From positions 1-19,039 of the forward strand of contig JAKPQU010000180.1 in assembly GCA_029555925.1 (NCBI GenBank): a DNA stretch of 19,039 nucleotides, in the 5' to 3' direction. This DNA comes from Bacillota bacterium (GTDB lineage: Bacteria; Eremiobacterota; SpSt-956; JAKJGF01). This document shows positions 13,711 to 19,039 of the stretch, one piece after another; position 1 is the first letter of the stretch; every line of letters begins with the position of its first letter. The notes below the pieces were generated by a model. That model saw only the letters and a program-made list of their open reading frames with translations, was not told where the DNA came from and made no database searches. The translations under genes were made by a program, and so were the position numbers.

Positions 13711-16700
13711 ATGAGTGACGGAGATAAACCTGTAAATAAAATGATACTGGAGCTTCAGGAAAGATTTAAAGAGCTGACCTGCCTTTACCAGATAGAGGAA
13801 TTGCTTATCAGACCCGGTTCTACAATAAAGGAGGTGTTTAATTCTATAATAAAAGTCATGCCTCCCGGGTGGCAATATCCTGAACTGTGCCGGGTGCGAA
13901 TTTTTTACGAACAGGTTTATTATGCTTTACCTGATTTTAAAGAAACGCCATGGGTTCAGAAAGCAGATATTGTATGTCAGGGTAAATCCATAGGATCTAT
14001 AGAGGTTTATTATATAAAGGAAATGCCGAAGCAGGACGAAGGACCTTTCCTTAAAGAAGAGCGCAAGTTATTAAATACTATTTCGGAAAGACTATCTCAT
14101 TTTATCATGCAGAGGCGCCTTGAACAATCTCTTTTAGAGATGGAAAGAATAAAAAAAGATATTCTGGAAAACAGGAAGGCCGAGTGGAAGGTTATACTGG
14201 AACTCCTGAGCAGTACGGATCAGAATCTCCTTATGGGCATTACAAGAAAGATGATGAATTATCTCTGCCGGAGCGGTATAAGTCAGGCCTGTATATTACT
14301 TCAGAAGATTTCAATAGATCTCGGTGAAGGGTCGGATGAAAATCAGCCTGCACAAAAAAAGGTTATTTCAAATGCAAGAGAACTGACAGATAAAACCTTT
14401 GTTATTGCAGAACAATCTCTCAGTGATGAAGAAATACTCTTCTGTATTCAAAAATGGATTAAAGAAGATAAATCAAGTTTTCTGGTTAATACCCTTGAAA
14501 ATCCCGATTCTCTTATTACGGAAATTGCAGATGCTATAAGAAGGTACAAGCAGATAAGCATGGGTGACCTGGATATTCCGCCTTTTGTAGAAAAAGGCCT
14601 ACGTGTATCTTTGATACGCCGTTTCTTTACCGATCAGCTTCAATTTATTAATGTTGCCAAAAATTATATAAAAATAGATGATTTTTATGAGCTTTTTCAA
14701 AGGACTATATTACCTTTAAAAGGCCACGGCAAACTGGGCGGTAAAAGTGCCGGCCTTTTTCTTGCCATGCAGATTATTAAAAACAGCAGTGAATATAAGG
14801 AATTATTCAAAAATTTGAAGAGTCCTAAAACATGGTATATAACTTCTGACGGACTGTTAAGTTTTTTCCGTTATAATAACCTTGAAGATGTGGTAGAACA
14901 GAAATATAAGGAAATAGATCAGATACGGCAGGAATATCCTCATATTATACAGGTTTTTAAGAATTCTCATCTGTCTCCGGAAATAGTCAAGGGTCTTTCT
15001 ATGGCACTTGATGATTTTGAAGACAGGCCGCTTATAGTAAGAAGTTCAAGTCTCCTGGAAGACAGGATGGGCACAGCCTTTTCCGGAAAATACAAAAGCT
15101 TATTTATTGCAAACCAGGGAAGTAAGCAGGAAAGACTTGAAGCTCTTATGGATGCCATTGAAGAAGTATATGCATCGACACTGGGGCCTGACCCTATAGA
15201 ATACCGCGCCGAAAGGGGACTTTTAGATTTTTATGAAGAAATGGGTATTATGATACAGGAAGTTGTAGGAACCAGGGTGGGAAAATATTTTCTTCCTGCT
15301 TTTGCAGGTGTTGCTTTCAGCAACAATGAATTTCGATGGTCTCCCCGTATCAAGAGAGAAGACGGGCTTATAAGGCTTGTACCCGGACTGGGCACAAGAG
15401 CAGTAGACAGGGTCAGTGATGATTATCCCAAGCTTATTGCTCCCGGACAGCCGGGACTTAAAGTAAATATGTCTGTAGAAGAGATTGTTCGTTATGCTCC
15501 CAAGAAGATTGATGTTATAAATCTGGAGACAAAGAAATTTGAAACAATTGAGATAAAATATCTTTTAAAAGAATATGGTAATGAATATCCTGCAATAAAT
15601 CAGGTTTTTTCTATTTATGAGCATAATCATTTGAAAATTCCTATGGGATTCGAAATAGATTTAGAAGAACATGATCTTCTCGTTACCTTTGAAGGTTTGA
15701 TTAATAATACAAATTTTGTCAGACAGGTAAAGACTATTCTTGATTTACTCAGGGAAAAACTCGATACACCTGTAGATATAGAGTTTGCTTCCGACGGTAA
15801 AGATTTTTATCTTCTCCAGTGCAGACCTCAGAGCTTTGGAGAAGGTGCTGTAGCTTCAATAATACCCAAGGATATTCCTGAAGAGAAAATTGTGTTTTCT
15901 GCAAAACGTTACGTGTCCAATGGTAAAGTCCCAGATATTACTCATATAGTCTATGTAGATCCACTGAATTACAATAAACTTTCCAGCCTGAGTGATTTGA
16001 ATTCTGTAGCTATTGCCGTAGGTAAATTGAATAAATTGTTGCCTAAAAGGCAGTTTATACTTATGGGCCCCGGAAGGTGGGGAAGCAGGGGAGATATTAA
16101 ACTAGGTGTGAATGTTACCTATTCCGATATAAATAATACGGCAGTATTAATTGAAATAGCCAGACAAAAAGGTAATTATCTTCCCGATCTTTCTTTTGGA
16201 ACCCATTTTTTTCAGGATCTTGTGGAAGCGTCCATTCGTTATCTGCCTCTTTATCCTGATGATGAAGGTATTATATTTAATGAAAAATTTTTAAAGAATT
16301 CTCATAATATCCTTCCCGATATTTTACCAGACTATGCTTTTCTTTCCCATACAATCTATGTAATTGATGTACCGAAAAGTACAGATGGCATGATATTGAA
16401 GATTTTTATGAATGCAGACCTGGATGAAGCACTAGGCATGTTAAGTAAGCCGAGACCTACCGGGGATATAAGTGAAGAAACAAAAGAATATGTAGAACAG
16501 CAGAGCGAAGAATACTGGCGCTGGCGTCTTTATATGGCAGAACGTATAGCTGCAAACCTGGATCCCGATAGATTTTCTGTCAGAGCTATGTATGTTTTTG
16601 GCAGTACAAAAAATGCTATGGCCGGCCCCGGCAGTGATATTGATGTTCTGGTTCATTTCAATGGTTCGAAAGAACAGGAAAAAGAACTTCTTGCCTGGCT

Positions 16701-16896
16701 CAATGGCTGGAGTTGCTGCCTGAGCGAATTGAATTTTTTACGTACCGGTTATAAAACAGATGGTCTTTTAGATGTCCATATAGTAACAGATGAGGATATT
16801 GCACAGAAAACAAGTTATGCTGTAAAGATCGGAGCAGTAACGGATGCTGCCAGGCAACTTGTTCTCGGAAATGGCATAAAATCTGCAATAAAATAA
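13711..16896 (+). CDS. GAF-like sensor / PPDK-N (PEP-synthase-type ATP-binding) / nucleotidyltransferase fusion
   Basis: 1061 residues. Region 1 (about 1-145) resembles the GAF-like sensor found at the N-terminus of some histidine kinases (ELTCLYQIEELL, PPGWQYPE, ETPWVQKADI, FLKEERKLL). Region 2 (about 145-330) is helical and unassigned. Region 3 (about 337-710) is a PEP synthase/PPDK N-terminal ATP-grasp domain: GHGKLGGKSAGL, RPLIVRSSSLLED, then LLQCRPQS at 701-708. Region 4 (about 730-920) has GPGRWGSRGD 786-795 and GTHFFQDL 830-837. Region 5 (about 925-1050) is a nucleotidyltransferase with GS 964-965, DID 976-978 and a third Asp at 1021. The TSxxGGxTCHA phosphohistidine motif and the PEP-binding barrel are absent, so classical PEP synthase activity is unlikely. 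It may transfer phosphate or a nucleotide to an unknown target (inference). GGGAGA precedes the ATG by 5 nt. Confidence 0.88.
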   Translation: MSDGDKPVNKMILELQERFKELTCLYQIEELLIRPGSTIKEVFNSIIKVMPPGWQYPELCRVRIFYEQVYYALPDFKETPWVQKADIVCQGKSIGSIEVYYIKEMPKQDEGPFLKEERKLLNTISERLSHFIMQRRLEQSLLEMERIKKDILENRKAEWKVILELLSSTDQNLLMGITRKMMNYLCRSGISQACILLQKISIDLGEGSDENQPAQKKVISNARELTDKTFVIAEQSLSDEEILFCIQKWIKEDKSSFLVNTLENPDSLITEIADAIRRYKQISMGDLDIPPFVEKGLRVSLIRRFFTDQLQFINVAKNYIKIDDFYELFQRTILPLKGHGKLGGKSAGLFLAMQIIKNSSEYKELFKNLKSPKTWYITSDGLLSFFRYNNLEDVVEQKYKEIDQIRQEYPHIIQVFKNSHLSPEIVKGLSMALDDFEDRPLIVRSSSLLEDRMGTAFSGKYKSLFIANQGSKQERLEALMDAIEEVYASTLGPDPIEYRAERGLLDFYEEMGIMIQEVVGTRVGKYFLPAFAGVAFSNNEFRWSPRIKREDGLIRLVPGLGTRAVDRVSDDYPKLIAPGQPGLKVNMSVEEIVRYAPKKIDVINLETKKFETIEIKYLLKEYGNEYPAINQVFSIYEHNHLKIPMGFEIDLEEHDLLVTFEGLINNTNFVRQVKTILDLLREKLDTPVDIEFASDGKDFYLLQCRPQSFGEGAVASIIPKDIPEEKIVFSAKRYVSNGKVPDITHIVYVDPLNYNKLSSLSDLNSVAIAVGKLNKLLPKRQFILMGPGRWGSRGDIKLGVNVTYSDINNTAVLIEIARQKGNYLPDLSFGTHFFQDLVEASIRYLPLYPDDEGIIFNEKFLKNSHNILPDILPDYAFLSHTIYVIDVPKSTDGMILKIFMNADLDEALGMLSKPRPTGDISEETKEYVEQQSEEYWRWRLYMAERIAANLDPDRFSVRAMYVFGSTKNAMAGPGSDIDVLVHFNGSKEQEKELLAWLNGWSCCLSELNFLRTGYKTDGLLDVHIVTDEDIAQKTSYAVKIGAVTDAARQLVLGNGIKSAIK

Positions 16897-16937
16897 CTAT
16901 CATATTTTATAATTACCGGTGTGAGCATTATTCGACT

Positions 16938-17008
16938 GTGTCATAAATTGTGTGTAAACCTCTACGGAAGCCTTATTTCATGGTGAGTTTACGCAAAATA
17001 TATGACAC
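16938..17008. mobile_element. 71-bp inverted-repeat element resembling IS256-family ends (MITE-like)
   Basis: The left arm 16938-16960 (GTGTCATAAATTGTG..GTAAAC) and the right arm 16985-17008 (GTTTACGC..TATGACAC) are inverted repeats matching at about 19-20 positions, with a core of about 24 bp. Ends of the GTTTACAC...TGACAC type are typical of IS256/Mutator-family elements, as I recall them. No transposase is present and no clear target duplication is visible. It has no T run, so it is a poor terminator. Confidence 0.5.
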
Positions 17009-17052
17009 TCTCTGTTATCTCTACCTGTAACAGGAAGATGAAAATAATGATG

Positions 17053-17081
17053 TTCAAGTCAGTAAGGAATGGCAGTTAAAT
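17053..17081 (+). promoter_or_regulatory. Possible promoter of the TPR lipoprotein gene
   Basis: TTCAAG, a 17-nt spacer, then TTAAAT. Both hexamers match the sigma-70 consensus only partly. It would give a leader of about 100 nt that includes the heptamer array 17104-17131. The rest of the 294-bp gap holds the inverted-repeat element and a small CCTGT-A-ACAGG palindrome near 17024. Confidence 0.3.
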
Positions 17082-17103
17082 AAATGTCTCAAATATATTA
17101 ATC

Positions 17104-17131
17104 GTGACGCGTAACACGTAACGCGTGACGC
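17104..17131. repeat. Heptamer array, GTGACGC/GTAACGC, four units
   Basis: Units GTGACGC, GTAACAC, GTAACGC, GTGACGC, then GAGGAAA. It is 59 bp upstream of the TPR lipoprotein start, a distance close to that of the array before the zinc-ribbon gene. Confidence 0.85.
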
Positions 17132-17190
17132 GAGGAAAGAGACAATTAGTAAATTTTCATTCCTAATTAATTTTTTCAGGAGGTTTTTTT

Positions 17191-18240
17191 ATGAGTGTTA
17201 AAACACTTGTGTCTATTTTAGTCATGTCTCTGGTTTTATCGTTAAATATTTCATGTAATGAAGAAAAAAGAGCTATAGCTTTGAATAATCAGGGATTAGC
17301 TCTTGCCAGAGAGGGAAAATATGATGAAGCCATTAAACTTTATGATGAAGCATTGAAATTGAATAAAAAACTGGAAACTGCATGGTATAATAAAGGAAAA
17401 GCATTATATTGCAAAAATAACTATGATGAAGCAATAAAATGTTTCGATAAATCTCTGCAGCTTGAGCCAAATCAGCCTGCAACCTGGAATGAAAAGGGGC
17501 TTGTTCTGTCTTCAAAGGGCAATCATGACGATGCTATAAAATGTTTTGATAAGTCTCTCGAATACGATACTCTTAATGCCATTACATGGTACAATAAAGG
17601 TTTTTCTTTAAGTTCTCAGAAAAGATATGATTATGCCCTGATGTGTTATAATAAATCTCTGGAACTTCAGTCAAATAACGGTTTTGTCCTGAGTGCCAGA
17701 GGTTATGCCCTGTCAAAACTGGATAAATATAATGAAGCTGTCACTGCTTATGATCAAGCATTAAAATTTGACGGCAATAATGCCATTACATGGCGTTATA
17801 AAGGATATGCTCTGTCTCAGATGGGAAAATATGATGAAGCAATAAAATGTTTCGACAGGTCTCTGGAGCTTTCCCCGTCTGATGCCCTTACATGGAATGA
17901 TAAAGGACTGGTTCTGGACAGCCAGAAAAAATATGATGAAGCACTGAAATGTTATAACAGATCCCTTGAAATTGATCCCAGTAAAGGTATAATATGGGAT
18001 AATAAAGGTTATATTTTGCTGAATCAGAGAAAATATGATGAAGCACTGAAATGTTTTGACAGAGCAATTCAACTGGAACCGCTTTACGGTGTTGCATGGA
18101 GTGATAAGGGGACGGCTTTATATTATCAGAAAAAATATAAAGATGCAGTCACTTCTTTCAATAAAGCACTGTCCATTAATCCTGAAGATAAAGTGGCAAA
18201 AGATGGTCTTGCACAGGCTTTGAAAGCTACAGGGCAATGA
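17191..18240 (+). CDS. TPR-repeat probable lipoprotein
   Basis: 349 residues. A hydrophobic signal runs 1-21 and Cys22 is a likely lipidation site (NISC), though Asn at -3 is atypical for a lipobox. The remainder is nine consecutive canonical 34-residue TPRs (pattern AxxWxNKGxxLxxxxKYDEAIKCFDKSLELxPxN), from about residue 30 to 335, plus a short capping helix. The repeats are unusually regular and similar to each other, which suggests recent internal duplication. TPR arrays form protein-binding superhelices; the partner is unknown. A strong AGGAGG lies 7 nt before the ATG. It is flanked by an inverted-repeat element upstream and an IS605-end-like hairpin downstream, and is not evidently in an operon with either neighbour. 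Confidence 0.92.
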   Translation: MSVKTLVSILVMSLVLSLNISCNEEKRAIALNNQGLALAREGKYDEAIKLYDEALKLNKKLETAWYNKGKALYCKNNYDEAIKCFDKSLQLEPNQPATWNEKGLVLSSKGNHDDAIKCFDKSLEYDTLNAITWYNKGFSLSSQKRYDYALMCYNKSLELQSNNGFVLSARGYALSKLDKYNEAVTAYDQALKFDGNNAITWRYKGYALSQMGKYDEAIKCFDRSLELSPSDALTWNDKGLVLDSQKKYDEALKCYNRSLEIDPSKGIIWDNKGYILLNQRKYDEALKCFDRAIQLEPLYGVAWSDKGTALYYQKKYKDAVTSFNKALSINPEDKVAKDGLAQALKATGQ

Positions 18241-18250
18241 TTTTTAGTCT

Positions 18251-18290
18251 GAGAAGCAGGATGCCCACCAATTAACTGGTGGGTGATTCA
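18251..18290 (+). other. Hairpin resembling an IS200/IS605 right end
   Basis: GAGAAGC is followed by CCCACCA-ATTAAC-TGGTGGG (stem 18264-18270 with 18277-18283) and then TGATTCA. The GAAGC...palindrome...GATTCA arrangement resembles the subterminal hairpin at the right end of IS200/IS605-type elements. No tnpA or tnpB is nearby. It has no T run, so a terminator role for the TPR gene is less likely. The rest of the gap 18241-18419 shows only AT-rich sequence and the heptamer array. Confidence 0.4.
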
Positions 18291-18374
18291 GTGTAATTGT
18301 AAAATGTTTTGTGTAAAATTTTATGGAATGAAATTTCAATAAAGATTTACATGAAGTTTATTTATTGAAAACTC

Positions 18375-18402
18375 GCGTCACGCGTCACGCGTCACGCGTT
18401 AC
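18375..18402. repeat. Heptamer array, GCGTCAC type, four units
   Basis: Units GCGTCAC three times and GCGTTAC once, preceded by ACTC and followed by GATTCTAA, which runs directly into the AGGAGG of the YcaO-family gene. The right boundary is the same as at 11864. Confidence 0.85.
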
Positions 18403-18419
18403 GATTCTAAGGAGGTTCT

Positions 18420-19039
18420 ATGGTTAAACATTATAAAGAACTTAATCCCGAAGAGACAATAAAAAAATTAAAGAATATTTTGGAAGAGAACAGGATTATT
18501 GCCAGTAAACAGACGGCAGGCAATGCTCTTAATTCTTTATATTTCTGCAGAATAGGTATAAAAGATACGCCTGTAGGTGTCAACGGAAAAGGTATTACCG
18601 AGGAACTATCCCTTGCAAGCGGTCTTGCCGAACTGCTGGAAAGGCTGCAGAATCAGGTTCTTATCAGTCCCTATGAACTAAGCCCCGAAGCTATGAAAAA
18701 ATTCGGATTTATTTATGATGTTTATGAAAAATTACTCCCGTCCGGACAGTATCCGCCCATGCCCGAGGATTTTAAGAAAGGGCACCTCTATGTATATAAC
18801 TGTTCCGCATCTGAGCTGTGGGATAAATACAGGGAATATATGGCAGATAAAAACATGGAATTTCCTTTTATTCCTTACTATAACGTGAATGAAGACAGAC
18901 TTGAATATCTTCCTTATCGTTTTTTATGGTATATCTACAGTACAAATGGCATGTGCGGAGGAAATACTCCGGGGGAGGCTCTTACACAGGGCATCTGTGA
19001 AATATTTGAGCGTCATGTTCAGGCAGAGATTTATTTTCG
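18420..19039 (+). CDS. YcaO-family protein, N-terminal 206 codons, runs off the window
   Basis: The visible part carries two YcaO ATP/Mg-site segments: NGKGITEELSLASGLAELLE at 55-74 with Glu71, Glu74 and Arg75, and STNGMCGGNT at 174-183 followed by Glu186, Gln190, Glu194, Glu197 and Arg198. Overall it resembles E. coli YcaO (NGKGAT..ALASALGEYFER and SNGMSAGNT) more than azoline cyclodehydratases. YcaO enzymes use ATP to activate peptide-bond oxygens; E. coli YcaO itself is linked to RimO-dependent methylthiolation of ribosomal protein S12. Whether this protein acts on S12 or on a peptide substrate cannot be told without the missing C-terminus (E. coli YcaO ends in a helical repeat domain). 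AAGGAGG lies 4 nt before the ATG. The first 50 residues show no signal peptide. Confidence 0.9.
   Translation, partial: MVKHYKELNPEETIKKLKNILEENRIIASKQTAGNALNSLYFCRIGIKDTPVGVNGKGITEELSLASGLAELLERLQNQVLISPYELSPEAMKKFGFIYDVYEKLLPSGQYPPMPEDFKKGHLYVYNCSASELWDKYREYMADKNMEFPFIPYYNVNEDRLEYLPYRFLWYIYSTNGMCGGNTPGEALTQGICEIFERHVQAEIYF

Noticed and set aside
13711..16896. Authentic PEP synthase (ppsA)
   Set aside because: The phosphohistidine motif and PEP-binding barrel are absent; only the ATP-binding N-terminal domain is shared.
16938..17008. Terminator for the fusion gene
   Set aside because: The stem is AT-rich and interrupted, the loop is about 24 nt, and no T run follows.
8720..19039. A complete RiPP biosynthetic cluster formed by the PqqD-like and YcaO genes
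   Set aside because: They are about 9 kb apart on opposite strands, with no precursor peptide, radical SAM enzyme or dedicated exporter in the window.

Overview
The window is about 19 kb of AT-rich bacterial DNA carrying eleven protein-coding genes; the two at the edges are cut. Two likely lipoproteins, several NHL and TPR repeat proteins, a eukaryote-like Ser/Thr kinase and a RemA (DUF370) protein are consistent with an uncultured, deep-branching bacterium with an exported lipoprotein repertoire. I cannot name the phylum from the sequence alone.

Layout. Positions 1-11445 are almost entirely on the minus strand. In transcription order from the right they are: remA (TTG start) and an OPT-family oligopeptide transporter 14 bp apart; a PqqD-like small protein whose stop overlaps the start of an NHL-repeat lipoprotein (TAATG); metK; a 1139-residue Ser/Thr kinase with a zinc ribbon and 19 TPRs; a six-bladed NHL propeller protein; and an exported polysaccharide deacetylase that runs off the left edge. 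From 11922 the genes are on the plus strand. A membrane protein with six cytosolic zinc ribbons is followed 22 bp later by a 1061-residue fusion (GAF-like sensor, PEP-synthase-type ATP-binding domain, C-terminal nucleotidyltransferase). Then come a TPR lipoprotein with nine repeats and the first 206 codons of a YcaO-family protein.

How the genes relate. Only metK is clear housekeeping. Most others combine protein-interaction scaffolds (NHL, TPR, zinc ribbon) with signalling or nucleotide-handling domains. The zinc-ribbon membrane protein and the GAF/PPDK-N/nucleotidyltransferase fusion look like one operon and are the most likely undescribed functional pair here. PqqD-like and YcaO proteins are both families known from peptide modification, but in this window they lie 9 kb apart on opposite strands with no visible precursor peptide, so a joint pathway is only a possibility.

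The most striking non-coding signal is a family of 7-bp tandem repeats (GTGACGC and relatives such as AGTTATC, GTGAGTT and ATTACGC). They occur in nearly every intergenic gap longer than 80 bp, touch genes only where two arrays overlap a stop codon, and often abut a start or stop codon. Further intergenic structures are an 86-bp tandem repeat with an inverted relative, a strong bidirectional terminator, an IS256-end-like inverted repeat, and an IS200/IS605-end-like hairpin.
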